Made by a program: the position numbers and the translations under genes. A stretch of DNA of 64,000 nt from Ulota crispa. Taxonomy: Eukaryota; Streptophyta; Bryopsida; Orthotrichales; Orthotrichaceae. Positions 13,005 to 25,201 of this stretch are shown one piece after another. The notes under the pieces were generated by a model. It saw only the letters and a list, made by a program, of their open reading frames with translations. It had not been told where the DNA came from and ran no database searches. The stretch covers positions 18,200,539-18,264,538 of the forward strand of contig OY987248.1 in NCBI GenBank assembly GCA_963920765.1. The letters run 5' to 3'. Position 1 is the stretch's first letter. Every line of letters begins with the position of its first letter.

Positions 13005-13211
13005 AATGTTCATGATCATTAATTTTAATAATATTTTTTGCTCTTAGTAATCCAACCAAATTGGGATCTCAAGTTTGGGTGGGACTTGCAAAGACGGGAC
13101 ATAGGATGTATTGTGACTACTGCCCCTAACTAAGAGCACCTCTCTCCAAGATCCCAAAATTGTTTCACCTCAAATTGTTTATGATCATTAGTGTTTTTTG
13201 CAATATTGTGC

Positions 13212-14189
13212 TTAACCCCTAAAGGACCAAGCCCCATTTTTCTATGAAAATCACCAAAAGCTGCCACTTTTGGAGGAATGAATACAAAGGTAGGAAAAAA
13301 AGTTTTTTTGAAAATTCAACCATAAAATCTTGCCCTAGACTACAGGAGGTACTTGTGGGAAAAAAATCAGCTCATTCTACCTATAGAGAACTAAGATATT
13401 GACATCTAAAGGGAAAAAAGAAAGTTTTTTTCCTTGCTACTCAAAAATTTTAGAAGCCTTTGATCTCTCCTATATCAAAAAATTGCTCTATGCAAAGTTG
13501 AGGTTTATTTTTCCATGTAGAATACCAAGTTAGGTGAGTGTAGGAGAATTTTCAAATGAATTGGAGGTGTGAATCATACTTTGTAAAATCTTGCAATGCC
13601 CTAAGGCCATGAAATTTGCATATACACTAGGCAAAATTGAAGGATTTGTGTAAAATTTAGAAATATGAATACTTAATTTGATCCAAATGGTGAAAACTAA
13701 GGAATCTTAGTGTACTACAACTTGGAAAAAAAAGGTCAAAAAAATAAATACACAAAGAGCTCAATAAAATAAAGCACCAACTTCTAAAAGGTGCAAATCT
13801 GTGCAAAAGGAATGGAGGTTTGGGAGTCCCATACCTACTCGCAAACTAAAACTTCTCACTCATCAATCAAAATTGAATAATTAAAAGCCTCCCACATAAT
13901 TATGTGTAAATCTAAATAATCAATTTCAGAATTTAATTTTTTTAAATGCAATTTTTTAAAAAGTTTTTCGGGATGCCCAGATAGCATGTCCTCCCTTGTT
14001 TTTCAGAAAATCATACATAACTTCCTCAATAAATGTTGATGTGAAGAAAAAATTAGATGTGCATGTACATCTTTGAATTCCCCATCATTCTTAAAAGTCT
14101 GAAAAATTTATAAAAATTAGATTTAATCATATGTACATGCCCAAGGTCTTGTTTGACCCCCAAGGGGACAATGATCCTTTAGGGGTTAA
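13212..14189. mobile_element. 970-bp piggyBac-type MITE
   Basis: TTAA at 13212-13215 and 14186-14189 flanks a unit whose ends read CCCCTAAAGGACC and, inverted, CCCCTAAAGGATC. The right side carries the subterminal word GTCCCCTTGG. Its interior closely matches 52844-53789 (same orientation) and 44782-45728 (reverse orientation). No significant open frame. Confidence 0.9.
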
Positions 14190-16382
14190 TCGATCTTCGC
14201 TTCTTCTCCAAGGACTTTAGCAGATTGGTGCTCCTCTTACTCGGTAGTAATAAGTGCCAACGTCCACGCTACAATGGAGTTACACAACCATCAATGCAAG
14301 TATGTCAGGCAATATTAGAAATTGAAAATGGTGTTTTGGTAAGTGTTTTGCAAAAAGTACAAAAATTTTGGAATTTCAAATTTTCAAAGTAGCAAAATGT
14401 GAATCATTGTAGCCAATTTTAATGCAACATGAAAATTCACTCTAAGAAGCAACTTTCCAAAGTTTAAAAAATATCTTCCTCCTCTAACCTACTTTGGCCC
14501 TTCTCTTGGTTGATATGCAAAATAACTCCATGTGAGTTGGACTTATCAAAGCATTTGCACCCTTACACACAATGATTAATTTGTCAAGGGTTTACATTTA
14601 TTTTTGAAAAACCCTCAAAATTCTTGTCCCTCACCATTGCTCTTCAAGCGTGCTCCACTAATAATCAATGGACCAATCATCAAGTGGAGTACAAGATAAA
14701 ACTCACTAAATTTAGGATGAATAGTGATTTCAAGCACCATTGCTTGACATGCTTGATTTGAGTGTCAAAAAGAACATTTTAAGGAACCATGTGCAATTAT
14801 CATACAATTATTATGTGTGTCATATTCTGAGCGTGTAACAATGCAGATGCTTTCATCACAAAATTTTCTACCTCCACGTTACTACTTTCCATGCAATCCT
14901 CCCACCACGTTTTTCAAATAAGGAAGAGCACAACTCTTGTATTGTCGCATGTCAAAAGTGCCACTTTCATCCTCTATTTTGGGTGTCCTCATTTTTCTCA
15001 TTTTAAAATCTTTACTAGTACTCTTTTTTCTTTAAATATATTGAGTTATACCAATAATATGTTATGTGAATAAAACATTTGCGTGAGCCTGTTTATTTTG
15101 CTCTTTACATGGTCTAGGATAAACAGTTAAACACAAAGTGTGTGTTGAAAGGAGCAACCCTATCCACACCACTTCCTTTGTAATTCTTTAAAGTTGACAC
15201 TCTTCATTGAAATCCTCGCCATTGCAACTCTTGTTTGTGCTTTCAAAGTGTCAAGAGACTTCATCATAAAAACAATGCAATGTGGTTTTAAGCTGAGAAA
15301 TCACTCTCAAAAGGAGTGTTAGTTTAAATTGTCACAATGTGGTCATGTGAGAGTGTCTCCCAAAATATTTCATTTTGAAGGAACATACTTATAAAGCTTG
15401 GTACATTATTTGAGGTGCAACAGAATTTTTTGCATTCTCTTGGTTTCTCCCTAACCTACGCCTTTTTTAAGCAAATATGTGTCCACTTGTAAAATCTTTG
15501 CAAAATTATGAACCTTCCAAAAGGCCTTTATAATTTGACACTCTTAACATTTATTGAGCCTAGATTGGGTACATTAAAAGAGTGTGTGAAGTGTCTCTAC
15601 CTCGTATGACTTTCCTATTGTATGTCACAAAAATCATGAATATAAAATGGCAATTTAGTACCATCTACTCCTAATTCTCTAGCATGGTAGTTTTTTAGTG
15701 TACTTGAGTTTTTTGGATTTTCATGTAATATTTGGGCCACTCACATTATATTTTTTTTTTATAGAAACAATAGCCTCAAAGGGCCTGAGAGGTACTAGGC
15801 TTAGGATTTCAATATAGAAAGAAAAGACCATGGTAATATTTACAAGCAATTGTGACGGCCAATAAAAATTAGAAAAACTAATGTGAGCCATCATCATAGG
15901 CAAAGGAAGAGTAGGGTGTAAGGAATTTATGTTATCCCAAAGTATAAATTTAAAGCATTAGTGGGGACCCTTCAAAAGGGGTTTCTAGGGACCTTTTGGA
16001 GGGTTCATAATTTTGCTAATAGGTTGAACCATTAGAAATTCTTTGTCATAAAATTGGCCCATTGAAACCTCTGGTTTTTTCAATACTTTTGAGTAGGTTG
16101 TACATAGTCTTATGGGACCTATTTTTTTAGTAAGTTGCAATGAACACATACAATGTTCATCATTGTTTGTGGTGATATAAAATTTGGATTTTTATTAGTA
16201 ATATGTTTCACAATAATTGGAATGTATAAAAACAAAATTTTCCACTAAACTAATTTTTGGGAGAATATACTCTTTATGGGCCAATCTTTGCAAGATGTTG
16301 GGAGTATTAAAAACTATACTAGTAACCGTGTACAAACAATAATATTTTTGAAGTGAACCAAAAAATACTTGTGCAACACTTC

Positions 16383-16761
16383 ACCCTTAAACATCCGGTG
16401 GGTGGTTGTGGCCTGCCCATACTATAGCTTCAATGTTGTTTATACTATAGCTTCAATAGTGTTTTGATTAATGAGCACCAATAGTATTGCTTCTAAAAGT
16501 TTCGAAAGTCAATTGTGCATGCCAACCTCATGAAAATTGCAATAAAGGCAGCTTGGGACCTAACAGCATGACTTTGAATTTTCTCACAATTTGGGTTACT
16601 TAAAAATATGAGTATATTTGATAAGATTGTTATTTGCCTTCTATGATGGATCATATGTTTATGGTCACTTTGGAAAAAAATAGATGAAAAACATCTATTT
16701 ATGTTGTACAAAATGCTATTTTAGGGCCAATGGATGAAAAATGTTCTCATGGACATTCAGG
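16383..16761. mobile_element. Degenerate non-autonomous element, TTAA-type
   Basis: The interior (GTATTGCTTCTAAAAGTT onward, then CATGAAAATTGCAA and TGTTTATGGTCACTT) matches 40584-40940. The right end GACATTCAGGGG corresponds to GACATTTAGGGGTTAA in that copy, with the TTAA mutated to ATAA. An older copy than the others. Confidence 0.6.
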
Positions 16762-17142
16762 GGATAATCCTTGAACGCTTGGCTGGTCCCCAAGTCTGCC
16801 TCACTACAGTTGATTTATAGTTCTTCACATTAGTGTCGGATGTGCCCACACAATATAATATTGTCCCAAAAATTGCAAAAATCACTTGTGTATATTGCCC
16901 TCACAAAAATTGCAAAAAAAAACAACATGCGACCTAATATTGTGCTTGTGAATCTTCTCATAAACTCAAGTTTTAAAAACATGGAGTATTCAATGAGGCT
17001 ATTTTTGGAAATCCACGATGGAGCACATCTCCACGACCAATTCTAAAAGAATATTAAATGAAAAGGACTTTTTCCCATCTTGCATTTTATTTTTTGGGCA
17101 GTGAGTGCACGATTTTTTGTCCCCTTGAGTGTTGAGGGTTAA
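16762..17142. mobile_element. Second degenerate copy adjoining the previous one
   Basis: Shares the words GCCCTCACAAAAATTGCAA and CACGATGGAGCACATCT-like sequence with the preceding element, and ends CCTTGAGTGTTGAGGG followed by TTAA at 17139-17142. Left end uncertain (about 16762). No coding capacity. Confidence 0.45.
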
Positions 17143-18101
17143 ACAAAATTGGAGAACGCTGGAGGAACGCTGCGGGGAACTGCGAGGGGAACACCCATAC
17201 TCACTGTGACAAAAAAGAGGGCCATGAAGGGCAATTCCTCGTTGCCAAGTGCAAAACGCCAATCGCCAGCCATGCCTTTACCCTAAAATGCTCATGTGGG
17301 CCACGCTCAAATTTTTATCACTCACAATCAAAAGTAATTTTCAGGGTAATAAAACGATGCTGCCCAAAAATCAGAAAACTCATAAATAAAACCAAAAAAA
17401 ATACAATGTAAACTTGTATGTCATTTTTGGAAAATTGCATTTCTAGGCTAGCATGGGGATTTATCCTTTTTCTTTAAATACCTTGGAGTATTGCCAATAG
17501 TGACATGGGACATGGCATATCATAGGACATGGCGTACAATACAAGTGATAAAAGGCCATTTGGTATTATGAATTTCATAATATGGCAGTTTAATGAGTGC
17601 ATTTGGTCCAATGGTCCCACATAAAGGGGCGCTCAGAGAGGCATGGATAATGGCTACCAAGCAAGCCACTGCTGTGCATTATTTGCAAACTATTTGTCCC
17701 ATTCTGCTTGTTTTTGGATTGGTTGTTCCCATGAAGCACTCTTGCATGGATTAACCATTTGGTGACCGGTTGATCATCTGGTGGTCCTTTCATGCCTTTT
17801 ATGCTCCTTTCCAGGTGAAATACATGGAATTTGGAAAAATCAAAGAGGGACAGAGTTAGAGCATAATCTCTTGCACATCCTCAGCCAAATTTTGGGTCAA
17901 TTAGAGCTAAGATGCGCCAACTGTAAGGAATTTAGTGATTGTGACATGACGTTAAGAGTAGTTTGCAGATAAAGAAATATAATTTTTTTGTAAAAGATGC
18001 AGTGGGATACACAAAACTGGGGTTCAAGTTTGGTGTGAATAGGGAGCATAGAACGCGTTATTCATTAAATTGGAAAAAACAGTACATTTTGGGACTTTCA
18101 A

Positions 18102-18125
18102 GAATTCAGGTGTTCACCTGAATTC
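18102..18125. repeat. Short inverted repeat in arm (right)
   Basis: Mirror of 8105-8128: GAATTCAGGTG and CACCTGAATTC around a 2-base centre. Confidence 0.6.
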
Positions 18126-18532
18126 CAGCTCACAACGTTTTTTTTTTGTACACGTGCCCTCACCTGAGAGGAGGAATTTGCGAGGGAAAAAATCTTAGTG
18201 GCTCAAACTAAATTTGATACCTTTGAATCTAGTTTAAAGTAACTTTTTGGGTTTCAGGTGAAATACAAAATGGTACCTATGTTTTTCCCAATTTAACAAA
18301 TAACATGTTATAGGGAATAGGGAACAGTCTAGGCTGCCTCATATCGAGCGCCATCTGGTTGAGCTTCCCGAGTAAGTGGAAGCGCGCTCAATTCTTCCCA
18401 CTCATTGGACAATACCGTTGAAGGCAAAGAGAGGTATTTGAGGCAGGTTTGTATCAATGGCATTGGACTTCGCTTGCATTGCAACAACGATTGAAAGAGT
18501 GTATTGCACCCTATTGTACTAGTATCTTGGGA

Positions 18533-19863
18533 TAGAGGTGGGGTTGTACTAGGGTGTTTTGCCACCGCCTAGTTGCTATCGCAAGACAAATGCAGCAAGG
18601 AGTGGAGAGCTATTTCGGTTCATTGCAAGCTGTGGAAGGTTGGAGATTTACTGTTGCGCTCATTAGTTTTGGGAGTGGGGGACAGAGGGAGGCGGAGTGG
18701 AGGCGACGATTGTTGTAACAACTTCATTGCCAAGAGTGCTGGTGCGATGTGGTGGGCGTAGTTTGGATGACAATAGAGAAGACTGCAGCTACTGGAAATG
18801 GACGGATGTGGAGAAGTTCTAGGAGTTGGCCGGATCCACCGGCAACCAACATTGTTGGCCTGATTGCCATCCAAGTACTTAGCAATTTTGGGAACAAAAA
18901 GGGAGTGTCTGGGAGGGATTTGCTCATTCTCTTTGGCTTGCATGAGCGAGAGTATTTGCTTTCAATACCGCCTCCTCAAGGTGCTCAGGGCTTTGAAGAT
19001 TTATCGATTGTTACTAATCGGCAGTTGTAGTGGATTTTTCATAAGCATTTGGCAACTTTGCTTGGGTGGACATATCAGAGGGAAGAAGGTGATCCAGATA
19101 GGATACCTTTGGAAATCAATGTCGTCCTCCAATCAAGGGTTTATCCTGGACCGTGATTTAGTTGCACCAATGCAAGAGCTTGCGGGGGGTCGAAGGAGAG
19201 TATGAGCCGCAGCTTCAAGCTCTGCACAACGCCTTGCCGCCATTGACAACACTCTTGGTACTTAGTAACATTGGTGGTCGTGCACCACGCATGCAGAGTC
19301 AGACGAAGCTGACCACAGCTGCAGCTGCATCGAATAGAATGGGCAAATGCAACTCTCCTACAACAACGCGATTGCAAAAAAAACAACCTTACACACGGAA
19401 GGGCTCTTGTGCTGCATCTGTTGTGTCTATTGAAGAGACTGAAGCAAGGCCGGTTGTACCTGCCATAGTTGCCAATGAGGCAACTATCGAATGGGAATTG
19501 GTATGTGACCAAAGCCCTACACAACCAAAATCTAAGCGACTTAGTCGCAAGATGCTTGCTTGCACGTCAGAGGCGTCGGAGATGCAGAGCCGCATGAAAG
19601 TTGTCAATGGAGGGTGCATTAGAGGGGGTCAAGGCCGTGGTCACGGTGCTTCTCATAGAGTGCGTGATAGGAGGGGAGCGTCGCCTTGGGCGTCTCTAAA
19701 GAGGGCAACACCAAAACCTTCAATTTTGTTCACCTCGCCGGTGACGAGGTCAAGGCTTACGCCAATGGGGTTTAACTCTAGTTACTTGGGTGAGTCCGGT
19801 CAAGTCCAAAGGGCGCTCTTCCAACAATTGAGCATAAGCAAGGACAATATTGAGCCCGCTTGA
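18533..19863 (+). CDS. Unrecognised coding-like segment of the element (right copy), probably decayed
   Basis: Open stretches at 18533-19030 and 19162-19863 mirror those of the left arm. The first includes SNFGNKKGVSGRDLLILFGL and is closed by a TAG at 19028-19030; the same frame runs on open for about 40 codons after it, so that TAG may be a decay mutation. The second is the 233-codon Arg/Ser/Thr-rich frame. No domain recognised and no function assigned. Confidence 0.3.
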
Positions 19864-21221
19864 AGGTAACAAGGGAAGGAGCCCGCAGTGGAGGATCCAA
19901 GTTCATTGTCAATCACCCCTCCGGGTGTTCATGGACCGATTGACACTGTAACCCATGACTACACCAACACGGTGAAAATCTCTCTCGCAAACATGTAGTG
20001 TGGAGGCAAGTTTCTGGAGACTCCATGCAGATCAGCGGTTGGACGAGTACTGCAAGTACTCACAGGCATTGACGACTAGCATCCTTGACTCAGATGCGAC
20101 GTTGGTGCAGACTTTGGAGTTCAAGATGTCTTTCAGAGAGATTGCATCTTTGTTGGTGACGTGTTTGCTAGTAATGGTGAAGGCCAACTGATCGCCTCAT
20201 TGATTGAGAGTACAGAACATGTAAGTCTCAGCTCCTTTGTATCTATATTTGTGAAGTTAGAGAAGGCTCTTACTAGGATTTGTTGTATGTTGTTATGTCC
20301 AGCGATCCCAAAAGTGATTCTCACTTTTAGCTCTAGTGGTTTAAAAGAGTGCAAAAAAGTTAAAATTGTCAGATTTAACATGTGAGGTTCACAATACTTT
20401 TAGCCGTAACAACTTTTTGTTAGCAATTTTGCTCAATTTAGCCATTTTAGAGATTGTTGTCTATGAGTTTGAGTGGGGTTTTCTCAGTGTTGAGACTTAG
20501 CTTGAGCTTTGTTTCGAAGTGGCGGTGGTGAGAAAAGGAGTTTGTGTGATCAGAAGTGATCCCAAGAATGGTTCTCACTTTTAGCTTGAGTAGTTGAAAA
20601 CAACGCCAAAAAGCTAGAATTGTCAAATTCAACACTGTGAAGTTCACATAACTCAATTAGGTGTATAAACTTCATGTTAGCAGTCCTACTCAATTTAGCC
20701 AATTTGGAGATTGGTGGTTATGACTTTGAGCACGGAATTCTTTGCGCAGAGACTTAGTCTGAGGTTCAATTCATTTGGAAGTGGCTGTGATGAGAAAGAC
20801 GTGTTTGTGGATGTGTCCACAAACGTAATCCCAAATATGATTCTCACTTTTAGCTCAATTGGTTAAAAAAAGTGTTGAAAAGCTAAAACTATCAAATTTA
20901 GCATGTGAGGTTCACGGTTTCTCTAAGTGATTAATATGTACATTTAAATCAAGTTACAGGGAAGGGACGGATTTATTAGATAAAACTCCGATGCAAGCTT
21001 GCTTGGTGTTGCAGTGAATCATGATAACTTGTCAACTTGCAAACTCGCAAGGCCCTAGGGTCGGCGATGTTTCATTCAAATTTTTGCCCTATGAATTGAT
21101 GACCTCGCTAACACCTTATGAGAAATCAAATTTTTGGGGTTTTGGGGGAGTATGGTCGCAAGGTTGAAACTTAAAAGAACTGACAGAAGGGCACCACCAG
21201 GAGTGGAGCTTGCGGCTTAAT

Positions 21222-21664
21222 TTAACCCCTAAATCCCTGAGTGTCCCCTTAGGGGACAAATGAGATTTTGGGCAGGTACCTATGACTAAACTACTATGGA
21301 GCCATATCTACCAGTTAACTAAAAATCCTCATAATTTTCATTTCATTTATTGGAAACAAGTGATTCAAAGCTTCCCATGTATATGTAAACTCAAAGAACC
21401 AATTTCAGATTTTTATTTCAAAAAAATGTACATTAAAAAAAAATTAGGCTGTCCAAACTGCCCCATCTCCAAAAAATTCAAAAATTCATTTTTTACTTCT
21501 TCAAAAAATGTCAGAATGAAAAAAAAATTAGATGTGCACACAAGTCTTTGAATTCCCCATCTTCCATAAAAGTTTCAAAAAATCACACAAAGTAGTTTAG
21601 TCATAGGTACTTGCCTGAAATCTCATTTATCCCCCGAGGGGACACTCAGGGATTTAGGGGTTAA
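21222..21664. mobile_element. 435-bp piggyBac-type MITE nested in right arm
   Basis: Mirror of 4566-5008: TTAA at 21222-21225 and 21661-21664, long terminal inverted repeats starting CCCCTAAATCCCTGAG. Its presence at the same site in both arms shows it inserted before the arms were copied. Confidence 0.9.
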
Positions 21665-22117
21665 GTCAACACGGAGAAACTTACTAGGTCCAAACATACT
21701 AAGGATGGACATATTGAGAGCTCTTTCTTAATTCTTAGTTGGTGGGGTGATTTGTCTGGTTAATTTCATTAGCTTGGTGATTTCCATGTCATAGCATCCG
21801 GCACTAGTTGGCTCTTGTAACCAGGTCACACTTGGGTGCACGGGCTACTAGCATCATTGGCCTGGCTGTCCGCCATTACGCGATGCAGTACAAAAGAGTC
21901 AATTCCTACTGTCTATAAAATTGTCAGTGGATCTCAGAAGCAAAGTGTTTAGTATCACCGCTGGGCTCTACGCAAGACCAACAAAATACTCAGAATTTGA
22001 ACTAATTCAAATCAAATTAGCAAGCTGATGCTAGACATCAAACTCCATAAATTAATAGTGATATGTAAACACTTCAACATTCAGCTGTCCATTGCTTTTT
22101 GAACTTGCATACCGGGG

Positions 22118-23926
22118 GTGGGCCGAGGTTTCTTGCTACAGATGGCACCGGTGCTTACCAATGGCAAAGAAGACTTGTCCTCTAAAGACGAATGGAAGCC
22201 TGATATGTTGGACTTTGTGTCATCGGGGGATAGGTACTCAAAAGGTGACTTTGATGGCGAAAAATTGTTTGAAAATGCCCCATCTATATTACTGGGGGAA
22301 TTGGGGGTATATCCAGATGGACCAGAGCCAGAAGATGAAGAGTTTATGTCTAAGTACAATGAAGGCAACTGGCATGCAAGAACATGGGAATTGTTACCAC
22401 GACATGCATTCAGTGGCCCGCCTTTGGGCCTGACCGACATCTTGGGTACTTTGCCAATGACTCTAGTGCAGTGTTTCCTTTGTTTTTGGGATGAACAAGT
22501 GCAGCGCAAGATCGTCACAGCCAGCAATGCCTACGCCAAATATGTCAACCCTAGCACTGGGCAATGGAAAAGAAGGATGTCAGCTGCAGCACCAATAACA
22601 TTGGAAGAGTACAGGAAGTTTTGTGGAATCGTTGTCCTCATGGAAATTTGAAAGCAGCCACACATCAAGGACTACTGGAGTTGTCATGGTAATACCCTTT
22701 GTTGTGAGGACATTGTGCGTACAATGAGCCGCTTCTGATTCCTGCATATTCTCCAATCCCTATACATGGTGCAAAAGGGCTCATATGTGACGGATAAAAA
22801 CAACCCTGCGTACAATCCCATTGGAAAGTGCTGTTGGATTCTTGAGGCAGTGACGGCTAATTCAAAGGCTTTGTAGAACCCAGGTCCTTATGTGAGTGTG
22901 GATGAGTGTATGGTCGCATACAATGGAAAGTTTTGCGCATTCAAACAGTACATGCCATTGAAGCCCATCACCCACGGTATCAAGCTTTGGATACTTGCTA
23001 ATAGCTCCAGCAAGTATGCTTGGAACATGGAAGTATATGTTGGTGCAGTGAATGAGCGTCGGGTTGGTGGCCAAGATCCTCCTCCCTTGGGCACAAGAGC
23101 TGCTGTCGTCACTTGCCTAACGCGCAGCTTGGAGGGAATGTTTTATCGGGTAGCAATGGACAACTACTTTTCTTCAATGAAGTTGTTTGACGACCTTCTC
23201 AAACGGGGTTTTTATGTTGTTGAAACAACCCGACAAGTGCGGAAGGGTTTTCCGACATCCTTGAACGTGTCAAGATGTGAAGCTCAGGGGACCCTACATA
23301 TTCAAGTGCACCGTGACCGTCGCATGGCTGCCATTCATTGGCATGATACCAAAGGGGTGCACTTCCTGTCAACAGCGGAGGATCCAATGGTGCAAGGTGG
23401 CATTGCTGTCATGCGTAACCAGGGCCTCCAGCGTTTGGCGGTGCCCACTTCTCCAATACAAGTGGCCTACTCTCAACACATGCGCAATGTCAACATTAGC
23501 AATCAGCTGCAAGGATTGTACTCAGTTCAAATTGACACAAAGAAGTGGTGGCACTGCATTTGTTTCTTTGCAATGGATGCTGCGCTGACAAATGCTTACG
23601 TGATCTACTGAGAAAGAGAGGTAGCGCATAGTGCTCGTGTCAAGATCCATCTCGATTTCTAACTGGAGGTTGTGTACTTGCTGATGGGTCTCCAAATCCC
23701 CGCAGGCCCTCCCAGGTGGCCAAATGTGCTTTCTAGACGACCTTGCCCTGCCCCTCATCGAAGTCTTCGTGATGGTACCGTTCACATTCTCTGCCTGACC
23801 CATCTATGTTGAGTGTGTTTTGTGTGTCGCATCCGGACCCAATACACCTGCGTGGAGTGCGGCAACACTTGTTTATGCCTGGCAAACTGTTTCAAGTCGT
23901 TTCACGAGGCGCTGGTGACCTTTTGA
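22118..23926 (+). pseudogene. PiggyBac transposase pseudogene, right copy
   Basis: One frame of 603 codons, about the length of the insect piggyBac enzyme (594 aa), runs from 22118 to the stop at 23924-23926. The first ATG is at 22142, just after TTGCTACAG, which looks like a splice acceptor. It carries the N-terminal domain (ITLEEYRKFCGIVVLM, then KQPHIKDYWS), the DDE_Tnp_1_7 core with VSVDECMVAYNGK (Asp codon 22901-22903) and AMDNYFSS (Asp codon 23159-23161), a KKWWHCICFF motif, and a C-terminal cysteine-rich domain (CVECGNTCLCLANCF, then FH). Six stops interrupt it: TGA 22649, TGA 22736, TAG 22874, TGA 23609, TAA 23660, TGA 23810. The usual MGGVDxxDQ motif reads MRNVNISNQ, so the third catalytic Asp is Asn (23492-23494). 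There are no frameshifts. It is inactive as written. Confidence 0.93.
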
Positions 23927-25201
23927 GATCCATTTGCGATTTGTTCTTTCTTGCAGGTGCGTTTTTCCTCGACATGACATGAACCAAATGTTGTTATTGA
24001 GTCTTTGTTTTCTTTGTTCATAATTCCAAGCTTCTCGTGACAAATTTGCATCTATGCAGGTTGGATCGGCCGTTGAGCTGGATTGTAGGGTTTGCATATA
24101 GACTGCTAGCCAAAGTTTGTGCGAGAAGGACAACATGTGGTCCGACTCCTTTTTTGCTTGACAGCAGACAGTGCACACAGCTCTTGTTCAAAGTGATAGA
24201 TCCTTCAGGCTTTCATGAACTTCCTAGTAGATACAATATACTCCATGTATTGTCTAGTCCACCCTGACTTGGGGAAAAAAAATAAAAAACGATTTTGGAA
24301 GACAGTTTGTCTTGTCAAGTTTCCCTCCCTTGTATTAGCCCAATTGTTGTTTCTTGTGGATGTGATGCAACGATACTATGGTTTGGCAGTTCTACTTGCC
24401 GCCTAGCGATGGACTTTTGTTGGATATTAGACTTGCACAGTTGCAGCAATTAGGATACTCAAGTCAAAGTGCATGAGACATGTGTTCTAGACGTGGGAAA
24501 CAAGGTGGTTTGAATGCGAGCGTGAGGGAGTATCACATCGCCACTTTTGCTATGCAAGTACCGTGAGTTGGCTCAAAAATCACGGGAGTTTGCTTGAAAG
24601 ATAAGGTGCTGATATGCAAAAGATGTGCAAAGTATTTGTACTAGGCCCACCCCCGTATGTGAGCATGTTTGGGCTTGTATTCCACTGGATATGTTGTTGT
24701 TGCACCGTTGGATTGCAAATGTAAAGGCGCCATTGAATTCATGCACATACTCCAGAGAGGTTGAACCAATTTGATTCATCATGCCGCAAGTCCAAGCAAG
24801 TCCAATTTGTTGTATTTGTGTGGCTACTTTTGTATACATGAGAACTGATCCCTCTAAAAAATGCCGTGAACTTGAGAAAGAAGCGCAAAGGTTGCAATTT
24901 TTGGGTAAAATTCATAAGTAGACATGTTGAACATGCCAAATGCAAACCCCTTCTTGGAGGAAGTGCTCGAAGCATAAGATTTTGCAGAATGAGCGGGGCA
25001 CTGCGGAGCTGAGAATCATTTTCATTTTTGTTCACCTCTCTCTTCAAGTAAGTTGTACTTCTACTCTAAAGCCTTGATTCTCAATTTTTCTTTCTCAACT
25101 AGACGCCGCAATCTGTTGCAACATTTAAATCGGTTGGATCGATTTGCTTTCAGTGTGAGGTCTTGTGCCATGGTCATTTCTACTATATATAAGCCAACAT
25201 G

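Larger units (their letters stand above)
8473..17757. other. Spacer of the palindrome: non-coding, MITE-rich
   Basis: These 9,285 bp between the arms are AT-rich and hold no convincing gene on either strand. They contain two CACTA-ended mini-elements, one TA-flanked AGGTAG element, a 970-bp TTAA element and two related degenerate units, listed separately. The rest (for example 8480-9646, 11191-12840 and 14190-16380) shows no gene or recognisable element. Confidence 0.7.
17751..25201 (+). mobile_element. PiggyBac-like element, right copy (outer end missing)
   Basis: Same content as 980-8479 but inverted. TTAA occurs at its inner edge (17751-17754), followed by CCATTTGGTGACC, against TCCTTTGGTGACC in the left copy. 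Identity ends at 25201; the left copy continues about 45 bp further to its TTAA, so the right copy appears to lack its outer terminus, or the breakpoint of an inverted duplication lies here. Confidence 0.65.
17758..25201. repeat. Right arm of the 7.4-kb inverted repeat
   Basis: Exact reverse-complement partner of 1029-8472 apart from at least three transitions (19144, 24208, 24498). Beyond 25201 the sequence (GAGCTGCAATTACC onward) is unrelated to the left flank. Confidence 0.97.

Noticed and set aside
1029..25201. Viral or Helitron/Polinton origin for the palindrome
   Set aside because: The only recognisable enzyme is a piggyBac transposase; no polymerase, helicase, integrase or capsid motifs were seen.
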